Source: Photobacterium galatheae (lineage in GTDB: Bacteria > Pseudomonadota > Gammaproteobacteria > Enterobacterales > Vibrionaceae). Taken from it: DNA of 54,597 nt. Every line of letters starts with the position of its first letter. Within the stretch, counting starts at the first letter, position 1. The stretch covers positions 1 through 54,597 of the forward strand of contig NZ_JMIB01000040.1 of assembly GCF_000695255.1 (NCBI RefSeq), read 5' to 3'. Both the position numbers and the translations under genes were made by a program. The notes beneath the pieces are model-generated. The model did no database searches. It was given only the letters and a program-made list of their open reading frames with translations, and was not told the origin of the DNA. Below are positions 1 to 7,004 of this stretch, piece by piece.

Positions 1-61
1 TATTGGGGGTCAGTTCAATTATCGGAGCTTTTCAATTTAACCATAACGCTGATTTACCATA

Positions 62-146
62 AAATAGGTAATTCACACTGCCATTGAAGTCCTGCTGCAA
101 ATATCAGTTTGCCTGGTACTTCAATGGCATACGGAATGACCTATTT
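62..146. repeat. Long imperfect hairpin (about 85 nt)
   Basis: An outer pair of arms, AAATAGGT at 62-69 and ACCTATTT at 139-146, encloses a perfect 12-bp pair, TGCCATTGAAGT at 79-90 and ACTTCAATGGCA at 118-129. A further small stem (GCAAA/TTTGC) sits inside. It lies just past the stop codon of the leftward DJ-1 gene, so it could act as a transcript-end structure. It is longer than a normal Rho-independent terminator and has no strong T-run, so a small palindromic mobile repeat is also possible. Confidence 0.6.
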
Positions 147-153
147 AAAAGCA

Positions 154-840
154 TCAAATCTTCGATTTCAGTAACGCGATTAAGGCTTCTGCACAAGCAT
201 CAGATGATGCTGGGTTTTGTCCTGTGACAAGTAAACCATCAACTTCCACATGGCTTTGCCAATCTTCAGCCGTTTGATAGAGGCCGCCATTTTCTTTGAG
301 CATATCTTCAACAAGAAACGGAACGATCTCTGTAAGTCCGACAGCAGCTTCTTCGGTATTTGAAAAACCAGTGACTTTACGATCCGATACCAAAAAGTCA
401 CCGCCTTCAGAGCGAACATGGCGGAATACGGCTGGCGCATGACACACAGCACCTACAGGCTTGTTTTGTGAAATAAAAGCTTCAATCAAGGCAATTGATT
501 CTTGATCTTCAGCCAGATCCCACAATGGTCCGTGCCCTCCCGGGTAGAAAATGGCATCAAAATTCTGAGCATGCACTTGGTTTAGTTTCAATGTATTTGC
601 CAACGTTTGCTTTGCTTGCTCATCCTGTTCAAAACGGCGAGTTGCATCTGTCTGCGCATCCGGCTGATTACTTTTAGGATCTATCGGCGGCTGTCCACCG
701 TGTGGTGATGCCAGTGTCAATATTGCTCCCGCATCTTGAAAAACGTAATAAGGAGACGCAAACTCTTCCAGCCAAAAACCCGTTTTATGGCCGGTATCGC
801 CAAGTTGATCATGCGATGTCAGTACCATCAGAATTTTCAT
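154..840 (-). CDS. DJ-1/PfpI family protein (type 1 glutamine amidotransferase-like)
   Basis: A 228-residue single-domain protein of the DJ-1/ThiJ/PfpI superfamily, subgroup of Hsp31-like glyoxalase III and class I amidotransferase-like proteins. The nucleophile elbow is visible as AVCHAPA with Cys133 and His134, and an acidic residue of the usual triad partner lies near residues 25-26 (WLEEFASP). The segment YPGGHGP at about 100-106 is also typical of the family. Family members detoxify methylglyoxal or act as stress chaperones; which of these applies cannot be read from sequence. It is probably cytoplasmic, as no signal peptide is seen. The gene is monocistronic, leftward, with a 150-bp upstream gap that holds a 10-bp inverted repeat. 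Confidence 0.9.
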   Translation of the reverse strand: MKILMVLTSHDQLGDTGHKTGFWLEEFASPYYVFQDAGAILTLASPHGGQPPIDPKSNQPDAQTDATRRFEQDEQAKQTLANTLKLNQVHAQNFDAIFYPGGHGPLWDLAEDQESIALIEAFISQNKPVGAVCHAPAVFRHVRSEGGDFLVSDRKVTGFSNTEEAAVGLTEIVPFLVEDMLKENGGLYQTAEDWQSHVEVDGLLVTGQNPASSDACAEALIALLKSKI

Positions 841-882
841 CAGTTTCTCCCACAGCGAAGTGACTTCAACCCATAGAGGTTA

Positions 883-939
883 GTTGGGTTCAGAGATAAC
901 TCGACCTTTACATCGATGAAAGACAGACATGAACCCAAC
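883..939. promoter_or_regulatory. 10-bp inverted repeat upstream of the DJ-1 gene
   Basis: GTTGGGTTCA at 883-892 is repeated in inverted orientation as TGAACCCAAC at 930-939, with a 37-nt spacer. It lies 43-99 bp upstream of the start of the leftward DJ-1/PfpI gene, where an operator pair would be expected. No known regulator consensus was recognised. The regulatory role is inferred from position and symmetry only. Confidence 0.4.
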
Positions 940-989
940 AAAATAGGATGCCTCTGTGGCGCAGCCAATCCAAATCTAGGATTCAGGCA

Positions 990-1313
990 TTAACCACCGG
1001 CAAGTTTTACGGTATGCCCTTTTTTCTCCAGAGTGGCTTTCAACAAATCTCGTTTATCACCTTGAATTTCAATGGTTCCGTCTTTCACTGAACCGCCACA
1101 GCCGCAGACTTTTTTCAGCTCTGCTGCCAGCAACTTCAGTTCAGCATCGCTCACATCTAATCCGGTTACGATACAGACGCCCTTCCCTTTTCGACCTTTT
1201 GTCTGACGCTGAATACGAACAACACCATCTCCCTTCGGACGTTCTGGTGCTGTTTTCTCTTCTTTGATACGGCCTGTTTCGGTCGAAAAAACTAATCGGC
1301 TGTTGTCACTCAT
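990..1313 (-). CDS. yciH: YciH/SUI1-family translation initiation factor
   Basis: A 107-residue protein of the SUI1/eIF1 fold, the bacterial YciH family, thought to act on initiation fidelity on the small ribosomal subunit. The SUI1 core runs from about residue 35 to the end and contains the basic KGRKGKGVC stretch, the CGCGGSVKDG loop and the closing hydrophobic strand. The frame stays open further upstream, but the start at 1313 (MSDNSRLVF) gives the usual YciH length and N-terminus; the extension would overlap the divergent HAD gene. The ribosome binding site is weak. Confidence 0.9.
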   Translation of the reverse strand: MSDNSRLVFSTETGRIKEEKTAPERPKGDGVVRIQRQTKGRKGKGVCIVTGLDVSDAELKLLAAELKKVCGCGGSVKDGTIEIQGDKRDLLKATLEKKGHTVKLAGG

Positions 1314-1432
1314 TGAACTCGATCCCAATAACTGCTTGAAAAATGTGACCCGGTCATCAGGTTGAATAGAGATGTTTGCGACCAGTGTCAGCCCGAATAA
1401 TATCAATAAATAGGCTTCTAACGGAAACGCAT

Positions 1433-2044
1433 ATGATTCGTAACGTAATCTTTGACTTTGGTGGCGTACTGTTTGAATGGAATCCACACAAAGTTGTTGA
1501 AACCTTCACTCATTCTAACTATGAGCAGGAGGTCTTGCTCAAGAATGTGTTGCAACATTCCGATTGGCTCGCCTTGGATCGCGGGACAATGCTGATGGCA
1601 GAAGTCATCCCAAAGTTTGCAGCTCGAACCGGTTTCCCCGAAGCTCGGATGGAAGATTTTATTGATCATATCCAGAGCAGTCTGAAGCTCATCCAGGCAT
1701 CCAAAATATTGCTTGATGAGCTTATTGAACAAGATTTTCATCTCTACTACCTCAGCAATATGAGCACAGCCTTTTTCGAAACGTTGAACGAAAAACACAA
1801 CCTTTCAACTTTGTTCGATGGTGGACTGCTGTCTGCAAGAGAACTGCTCTTAAAGCCGGAACCTGAAATATTCCAGAACCTTATCAGCAGATACGCCCTC
1901 ATACCGGAGGAAACCTATTTCATCGATGATAGTGAACCCAATGTTCTGGCTGCACGGAAACTGGGGATCAACACCATTCATTTTTCAGCAACCCCGAATT
2001 GTTATCAAGAAATCCGCTCAGCTTTGAGACTAAAGATCAGTTAA
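1433..2044 (+). CDS. HAD-superfamily hydrolase (YihX-like phosphatase)
   Basis: A 203-residue HAD subfamily IA protein. Motif I is partly atypical: VIFDFGGVLFEW has the nucleophile Asp at residue 8, and the usual second Asp (DxD) is replaced by Gly, as in YihX-type and epoxide-hydrolase-type HADs. Motif II is LSNMS at about 106-110, motif III Lys is in LKPEP, and motif IV is FIDDSEPN. The closest familiar relative is E. coli YihX, an alpha-D-glucose-1-phosphate phosphatase; substrate assignment here is inference. The internal ATG at 1433 is preferred because the upstream residues are unrelated to the HAD fold and overlap the opposite gene. Confidence 0.85.
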   Translation: MIRNVIFDFGGVLFEWNPHKVVETFTHSNYEQEVLLKNVLQHSDWLALDRGTMLMAEVIPKFAARTGFPEARMEDFIDHIQSSLKLIQASKILLDELIEQDFHLYYLSNMSTAFFETLNEKHNLSTLFDGGLLSARELLLKPEPEIFQNLISRYALIPEETYFIDDSEPNVLAARKLGINTIHFSATPNCYQEIRSALRLKIS

Positions 2045-2152
2045 CTGAATCTATGCTTACTGAGTTATCTCTTTAACATTGCCCTGAACTAAGCATGGCG
2101 GCTTATGTCTATAGTACCCATCGTTGTGCTTTTATGTTCCCCTGGAGGTTTT

Positions 2153-2671
2153 GTGATTAAAGCTTTGATTCCATTTATGTTCATTGTTTTTGCATTGAAC
2201 AGCCCTGTTTCTCTGGCTGAAGAAGGAAAAAGCAGACCTCAGGAAAAGAAATCTATCGTCGGGCAGGTTGAAACCATCAAGATGCCTGACTTGGACATGG
2301 AATTTCTGGCCCGTATCGATACGGGTGCCAATACAACCTCAATCAATGCTTATAACATTCGGGTATTAGGCGAAAAAAGCGAAGACATGCGCGAGAATCT
2401 CGGCAGTATGGTCGAGTTCACCACTGAGAATGAAAAAGGTGAAAAAGCAACCTACAAAGGTAAAATCGTCAAGGTCAGTAAAATCAGGAACGCGCAAGGT
2501 GTTGAACGCCGTTATGCGGTCAAAATGGATTTAAGCTGGAATGGTGAGCATAAACGGGTTTCCGTGAACTTAAGAAATCGCAGTAAGCTGGAATATAAAT
2601 TGCTTATTGGCCGAAACTGGCTGATGGGTGATTACTTGGTTGATGTCGAGAAATCTGACGAAGACGATTGA
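2153..2671 (+). CDS. Secreted retropepsin-like aspartic protease family protein (RimB/'ATP-dependent zinc protease' family)
   Basis: About 172 residues. A good ribosome binding site (TGGAGG) stands before a GTG at 2153, which gives a clean signal peptide (hydrophobic run, then SLA just before the mature EEGKS). The longer frame from 2105 has no such support. The mature part carries the aspartic-protease signature ARIDTGANTTSI and a C-terminal LIGRNWL segment, both typical of the family often annotated as putative ATP-dependent zinc protease. No zinc or ATP motif is visible, so that name is misleading. The predicted location is the periplasm; substrates are unknown. A hairpin at 2703-2732 follows. 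Confidence 0.85.
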   Translation: MIKALIPFMFIVFALNSPVSLAEEGKSRPQEKKSIVGQVETIKMPDLDMEFLARIDTGANTTSINAYNIRVLGEKSEDMRENLGSMVEFTTENEKGEKATYKGKIVKVSKIRNAQGVERRYAVKMDLSWNGEHKRVSVNLRNRSKLEYKLLIGRNWLMGDYLVDVEKSDEDD

Positions 2672-2702
2672 CCCCCATTTCTTGATGAGCATTGAAAATG
2701 TT

Positions 2703-2732
2703 GAATACCGGCTTGATTTCAGGTCGGTATTC
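2703..2732 (+). terminator. Hairpin after the retropepsin-like gene
   Basis: GAATACCG at 2703-2710 pairs with CGGTATTC at 2725-2732, followed by TTTATAG. The T-tract is short, so this is a modest terminator candidate. It separates the gene ending at 2671 from the recombinase starting at 2777. Confidence 0.5.
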
Positions 2733-2776
2733 TTTATAGTAATTCCAGACAAAAACTTTAGTTATAGTGCGTCAGA

Positions 2777-3745
2777 ATGAAAAAAATTCCTACAATAAGC
2801 AACGAATCTGAAAAGCAGCGTAGCATTCAAACGTTCTCTCTACCGATAGAAGATGTTGAAGTGTGGAAAATTCTGACGCATCAACAATATTCTGCGAATA
2901 CGCTGCTTGCATTTAAGAACGACTGGAACCACTTTCTGAGCTTTTGCCTGGAGAAGCACGCATGTGCCTTACCTGCTTCAGTAAAAATTGTGCATGAATT
3001 CATTGACCAAATGGCACAAAAACGAAAACTGGCAAGTCTGAAACGTTACATCGTCACTATTGGTTTGGTTCATCGCTGCCATGCACTCCCTGACCCATGT
3101 CGGCATACTGAAGTTCGTTTGGTACTGAACCGGTACAGACTTGAAAAGCAGGATGATTATAAAAATGCCGCCGCTTTTCGGGATGACCATCTGCAGCGCC
3201 TTGCTGAGCATTTCTCACTCGCAACCAAACCCAAAGATGTCCGTGATTTCGCGATATGGTCCATCATGTTTGAAGCCATGCTGAAACGGAGTGAACTGAC
3301 AGCGTTAACGGTCGAACATTTGGAAATCGCCCCATCAGGCCTGATTACCCTAAATGTAAAAGAACACGCCATTGGCTTAAGCACACTGGCTTCACAAGCC
3401 CTTCAGCGTTGGTTAACCATCGGAATCATCGAAACTGGTAACGTCTTTCGACGCATCGACCGCCACGGGAATGTTGGTGATCAGCCGCTAGACCATTCCT
3501 CGATTTACCGAGTGTTCAGACGTGCCGGAGATGAACTGGGGATCAGCCACGACACTATCTTTTCTGGCCAGTCTCCCCGCGTTGGCGCGGTCAAAGACCT
3601 CTCTGATGCCGGTGTATCAATTCATGATATTCAATCACAAGGCCGCTGGAAAAGCCCGGCGATGCCCGCTCAATATGCTGGGCACAAAGATAAGCACGAT
3701 ACTGAAATCGCAAAGTATGTGAAAAATAAGCCTTGGCAAAAGTAA
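2777..3745 (+). CDS. Tyrosine recombinase/integrase
   Basis: A 322-residue tyrosine recombinase. The N-terminal SAM-like DNA-binding part covers about residues 27-125 (YSANTLLAFKNDWNHFLSFC) and the catalytic domain about 135-305. Visible catalytic positions are Arg171 (LKRSEL), a candidate beta-hairpin Lys near 195, the HxxR-equivalent SGQSPR at 263-268 with Gln265 in place of His, the GRWKSPAM segment with Trp291, and nucleophile Tyr300. It shares this small patch with the convergent fic/yhfG module. No flanking att direct repeats or target tRNA were found, so whether it mobilises anything is unknown. It could be a resident chromosomal recombinase rather than a phage integrase. Confidence 0.9.
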   Translation: MKKIPTISNESEKQRSIQTFSLPIEDVEVWKILTHQQYSANTLLAFKNDWNHFLSFCLEKHACALPASVKIVHEFIDQMAQKRKLASLKRYIVTIGLVHRCHALPDPCRHTEVRLVLNRYRLEKQDDYKNAAAFRDDHLQRLAEHFSLATKPKDVRDFAIWSIMFEAMLKRSELTALTVEHLEIAPSGLITLNVKEHAIGLSTLASQALQRWLTIGIIETGNVFRRIDRHGNVGDQPLDHSSIYRVFRRAGDELGISHDTIFSGQSPRVGAVKDLSDAGVSIHDIQSQGRWKSPAMPAQYAGHKDKHDTEIAKYVKNKPWQK

Positions 3746-3764
3746 TCTTGGGCAGAATACTCAG

Positions 3765-4394
3765 TCAGCTCGGCCCGGACGCCCATTGTGGTTGTCCCAG
3801 CTCCCGGACTGGCTGAGTAATACGCTCGAACAGTCTTTCCAGTGGTTTCAGCTCACCAAAATAGCCTGCCTGGTTGGCCTCCACCCATTCTTTCAGGTTG
3901 ATCCCTTCCCAACAAATCTCATAGCCAGCATTTAAGGCCAGAATTTCAAAGAAAATACGCTGGACTCGGCCATTTCCTTCTCGAAAAGGATGGATTACAT
4001 TGAGTTCACAATAATAATGCGCAATCCGGCGGATAAAGTCGTCAAAGTTCAGATGACAAAGGTACGCTTCCTCTGCCAGAGCATCGAATAACCGCTCGGC
4101 TTCTCTTTCAATATTGTTCGCGTGACAAAATCGTGTTTGTCCTTTCGTAATATCTACACGACGAATCTGACCCGCCCATGCATAGAGGTCTTGAAACAGA
4201 ATAAAATGAATTTTCTTCAGGTAGGAAAGCTCAAAACAGCCAAACTCAGGCTCAAAATGCTCTGCACGCACACGGGTAAAATCCCGTTCCGCGCGGGCCA
4301 GCTCATCCTCATCTTCGATATTCAGCAAATTGATCAGCACAACAGAGTCGGGATAACAATCCGGATCCTGCTGAACGCCATACTTATCTCGCAT
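3765..4394 (-). CDS. fic: Fic-domain toxin (AMP transferase)
   Basis: A 209-residue class I Fic protein closely matching the layout of E. coli Fic (about 200 residues). The active-site loop is complete: HPFREGNGRVQR at 135-146, with catalytic His135, acidic Glu139 and the GNGR anion-binding turn. The N-terminal helical part includes YAWAGQIRRVDITKGQTRF, another family landmark. Fic toxins transfer AMP to target hydroxyls, and the class I FicT type is known to modify DNA gyrase and topoisomerase IV; the target here is inferred. The upstream antitoxin gene overlaps it by 11 bp, so the two are translated together. Its stop is 20 bp from the convergent recombinase. Confidence 0.93.
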   Translation of the reverse strand: MRDKYGVQQDPDCYPDSVVLINLLNIEDEDELARAERDFTRVRAEHFEPEFGCFELSYLKKIHFILFQDLYAWAGQIRRVDITKGQTRFCHANNIEREAERLFDALAEEAYLCHLNFDDFIRRIAHYYCELNVIHPFREGNGRVQRIFFEILALNAGYEICWEGINLKEWVEANQAGYFGELKPLERLFERITQPVRELGQPQWASGPS

Positions 4395-4563
4395 AGGCCT
4401 TTTTCAGCTTCGCGATCAGTGCTTCTTCAGACAACGCAACCTCAGATGCTTGTTCTGCCACAGACAACGCATCCAACTCAAAACCTTCCAGCTTCAAACT
4501 GGCCCGATAGTTGCGCCTGCGCATTGCCCTGAACCGCTCCGCTTTTACTTTCTTCGTCAACAT
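4384..4563 (-). CDS. yhfG: YhfG-type FicA antitoxin
   Basis: A 59-residue gene starting MLTKKVKAERF, found by direct translation of the strand upstream of fic. It resembles E. coli YhfG in length, basic N-terminal helix and spacing. It carries the Fic-inhibitory motif (S/T)xxxE(G/N) as SLKLEG at residues 22-27, which in class I Fic pairs inserts its Glu into the toxin's ATP site. The stop lies inside the fic start region (11-bp overlap), the antitoxin-first order expected for this family. The start ATG at 4561-4563 has only a weak ribosome binding site. Confidence 0.9.
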   Translation of the reverse strand: MLTKKVKAERFRAMRRRNYRASLKLEGFELDALSVAEQASEVALSEEALIAKLKKAYAR

Positions 4564-4609
4564 ACAGTGCTTGTCGTGTCTTTCAGTGAGTATTACAGCC
4601 CATGAAAAA

Positions 4610-4630
4610 AACGCCAGTCAGACTGGCGTT
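4610..4630 (-). terminator. Rho-independent terminator after ddl
   Basis: A 9-bp perfect stem, AACGCCAGT (4610-4618) and ACTGGCGTT (4622-4630), with a 3-nt loop. Read leftward it is followed by a run of T (TTTTTTT across 4605-4611). It ends transcription of the leftward ddl gene and insulates the fic/yhfG module downstream. Confidence 0.85.
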
Positions 4631-4677
4631 TATATCATTTCTGTTTCATGGCAGTCTGGATTACTTTTCAGTGCCCT

Positions 4678-4713
4678 GAACTGATTACAGAACTGATTAC
4701 AGAACTGATTCCA
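4678..4713. repeat. Three tandem 12-bp units across the ddl stop codon
   Basis: The unit GAACTGATTACA occurs at 4678-4689 and 4690-4701, and a near copy (GAACTGATTCCA) at 4702-4713. On the coding strand each unit reads as Ser-Val-Leu plus a stop (the last copy encodes the true end of Ddl). The gene therefore ends with a duplicated stop-containing segment, a typical slipped-strand product. Confidence 0.85.
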
Positions 4714-5704
4714 GAATCCCTTTCTTGATGGCTTTTTCCAGGTAGTCTGAAAATTGATGGCCATGATGAGCCAACATTTGCGGGAACATGGAAATTGGTG
4801 TCATTCCAGGAAAGGTATTGATTTCATTGAGAAGAATTTCATTGTCTTCACTCAGGAAGAAATCAATACGGGACAAGTCTTTCAGCTTCAAATGCACAAA
4901 CGCTTTTCGGGCATAAGCTCTGATTAGCTCAACTTGTGCTTCACTGATATTCGTCGCTTCAACCACAGTCGTTGAATGACTGTCAGCGCTGTATTTTTCT
5001 TCATACGTGTAAAACTGACCATCGGGACAGCTGACTTCACCTGGCTTGGTGATAATGAGTTCATCACCATACTGATAAGCTGCCACTTCAAGCTCGCGGG
5101 GACGAATGGTTTTTTCAACCAGGACTTGATCCGAGAAGGTAAACGCGTTTTGAATCGCTTCTCTCAGACTGGCTTCATCTGTCGCACGATAACAACCTAC
5201 AGATGATCCCTGACAAGCCGCCTTCACAAACACACTCCCCCAACGCTCTAGCGCGTCTGACGCACTTTTCAACGATTCCTCGGTCAGCTCACTGAGGAAT
5301 ACATACGGCGTATTCGGAATGCCAAGTGCATCGAACCACAACTTAGAGGTAATCTTATTAAAACAGTTGGTGCTGGCCTGCGGGCCACATCCGAAATATG
5401 GTAAACCAACCAATTCTAATAACGACTGAAGATCGCCCGTTTCACCCGGATAACCATGAACACAAGGAATCACATAATCCACCGGCACCTTCTCGCCTGA
5501 ATCGGATTGGATGCTGCGATCAAGATTCAGTTGCCAACGTTGGTGATTTTGATCGAACCAACCCTCTGGCTTCATTTCAATTCGTGTATAGCGAATGCCA
5601 TCAATCGACTGGAGATTCTGCTCAACAAAATTGGCAGAGACTAAAGACACTTCGTGCTCGGCACTACCACCACCACAAAGTAATAAAACATGAATTGGAT
5701 TCAT
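4697..5704 (-). CDS. ddl: D-alanine--D-alanine ligase
   Basis: A 335-residue ATP-grasp ligase that makes the D-Ala-D-Ala dipeptide for peptidoglycan in the cytoplasm. The N-terminal LLCGGGSAEHEVSL is the family signature. The central ATP-binding region has VFVKAACQGSSVGC and VEKTIRPRELEVA. The C-terminal metal-binding end has SRIDFFL and LLNEINTFPGMTP. The length fits the DdlA/DdlB range. It stands alone rather than in the mra/mur cluster, suggesting the DdlA-type solitary copy. It is followed by a strong terminator. Confidence 0.95.
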   Translation of the reverse strand: MNPIHVLLLCGGGSAEHEVSLVSANFVEQNLQSIDGIRYTRIEMKPEGWFDQNHQRWQLNLDRSIQSDSGEKVPVDYVIPCVHGYPGETGDLQSLLELVGLPYFGCGPQASTNCFNKITSKLWFDALGIPNTPYVFLSELTEESLKSASDALERWGSVFVKAACQGSSVGCYRATDEASLREAIQNAFTFSDQVLVEKTIRPRELEVAAYQYGDELIITKPGEVSCPDGQFYTYEEKYSADSHSTTVVEATNISEAQVELIRAYARKAFVHLKLKDLSRIDFFLSEDNEILLNEINTFPGMTPISMFPQMLAHHGHQFSDYLEKAIKKGILESVL

Positions 5705-5914
5705 CTTGATCCCTTTTCAACCACTGCCTGCCGGCACATGAGACACCGCCAGACGATCAATTTGTTATTACCGTTGACACCAGTCTTCATTGACACTGAT
5801 TTCACAAAAAACTTCAACAGCATTCAGGGCATCAACTATTGCATCTTATCTATCAGGCATCAAGCAATTGGCTGGATTCCGCTGCGTGAAAAGGGCTAAA
5901 GATACAAAAAATAA

Positions 5915-5933
5915 GCTCCTCATGTAGAGGAGC
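5915..5933 (-). terminator. Terminator of the SPOR lipoprotein gene
   Basis: GCTCCTC (5915-5921) pairs with GAGGAGC (5927-5933) around a 5-nt loop. In the leftward direction it is followed by TTATTTTTTG. It lies 16-34 bp past the stop of the SPOR gene. Confidence 0.8.
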
Positions 5934-5948
5934 CCGGAATGTCAATTT

Positions 5949-6665
5949 TCAGTTAACTTTTGTCAGCTTAGGTTCTGGAGACTGATGGATTTTTGCCAGA
6001 CTTCGAACAAATGGACCGAAAGACTGAATATCGCCTGGCAATTGCTGAATCGCCGCCTGTGCTTCCTCGACGGTTTTGAAATGACCATACAGCAAGGTAT
6101 ACCAAGGTTTTTCACGATACGTTTTCTGGTTGATCCACACTGGCTGCTGACCCGGTAGTTTCGCCACATAGGGTGCAAAACCATTGTTCTGACTTAACCC
6201 CAGTACCTGTACAGTAAAACCGGTTTCCGGCGCTGCAGCAAACTCATAACTTGCTTTTTGAGGCTCACGGCTTTCCACCAATGTTGCAGAAGCAGTCGGC
6301 ATTGCTGCAACTGGCTCAGCAGAGACAGATTCCGACATGACTTCGGTTTGAGGCTGTGTTTCATTACTGACGACAGGGGCATTCTGAGCCGTTATTACCG
6401 CAGGTTCGGTCACTGGCGCAATCTCTTGGCTCAGTGGGACGACCTCATCACTCAAAGCAATGTCACCTGAAGTGAGTGGCTCAATCGGACCATTGATCTG
6501 CTCAACTGCCACAGGTTCAGCATCCACTGGCTGCTGTGCCAGTGCGGTTTGTTCCTGTTCTTCCAGTGTCGGGACAACAGTGCCATTGATCGTTTGACGT
6601 TCATTGTCTAGCGCACAGCCTGCTAAAGCTGAAGTAATCGCAACCATTAAGGCAAGTTTTTTCAT
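5949..6665 (-). CDS. SPOR-domain lipoprotein
   Basis: About 238 residues from the ATG at 6665 (MKKLALMVAITSALAGC). The lipobox LAGC predicts lipidation of the Cys at about residue 17 and outer-membrane anchoring. Residues 20-150 are low-complexity, rich in Pro, Glu, Val and Ala, and probably an unstructured tether through the periplasm. The C-terminal 75 residues form a SPOR domain (FTVQVLGLSQNNGFAPYV, then WYTLLYGHFKTVEEAQAAI), which binds denuded glycan strands of peptidoglycan at septa. The role is probably in cell division or cell-wall remodelling. Two nearby in-frame ATGs (6671, 6665) share one weak AGG; the second gives the better signal peptide. Confidence 0.85.
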   Translation of the reverse strand: MKKLALMVAITSALAGCALDNERQTINGTVVPTLEEQEQTALAQQPVDAEPVAVEQINGPIEPLTSGDIALSDEVVPLSQEIAPVTEPAVITAQNAPVVSNETQPQTEVMSESVSAEPVAAMPTASATLVESREPQKASYEFAAAPETGFTVQVLGLSQNNGFAPYVAKLPGQQPVWINQKTYREKPWYTLLYGHFKTVEEAQAAIQQLPGDIQSFGPFVRSLAKIHQSPEPKLTKVN

Positions 6666-7004
6666 TATCATCGTGCCTGATTTATTTGTCTTAAAAAGAT
6701 TCTGCACCCCGGCCTGATACCAATCAAGCCTGCTCCGTTCAGGGTGCGTTATTATTGGCGTTATATCACAGGTTCAAAGCTCCCTAAATAATAGGTTGAT
6801 TTTTTATTGAATTTCCAGCTTTTCATAAAACTGTACAAACAAAAAAATGACAGGGATGTTGCACAACTCACGTATCGGCCACAGACAAAGATAAGCAGAT
6901 TCCATTACACTCACAGCAGCGAATCATCAGTCAGTGGTCATTCAGCGCATATTAACCTGTACTTATGTGTTCATAGCTGACGGCACTCGGAGAGCATTTT
7001 TACA
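6666..7004. other. Divergent intergenic region, SPOR gene / patZ
   Basis: A gap of 339 bp between two divergent genes, so both promoters should lie here. It is AT-rich around 6780-6850. No ORF, strong hairpin or recognisable operator was found. Confidence 0.5.

Noticed and set aside
1314..1487. Upstream extension of the YciH/SUI1 gene
   Set aside because: The added residues do not belong to the SUI1 fold and overlap the divergent HAD gene; the start at 1313 gives the normal YciH length.
4122..4532. 136-codon rightward frame over fic/yhfG
   Set aside because: It is antisense to a clearly coding fic and its antitoxin; it has no family features.
2672..4610. Defined genomic island with att sites around the recombinase
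   Set aside because: No direct repeats flanking the recombinase-fic patch and no tRNA target were found.
5690..5899. 69-codon rightward frame between ddl and the SPOR gene
   Set aside because: No ribosome binding site or recognisable protein features; overlaps the ddl start antisense.
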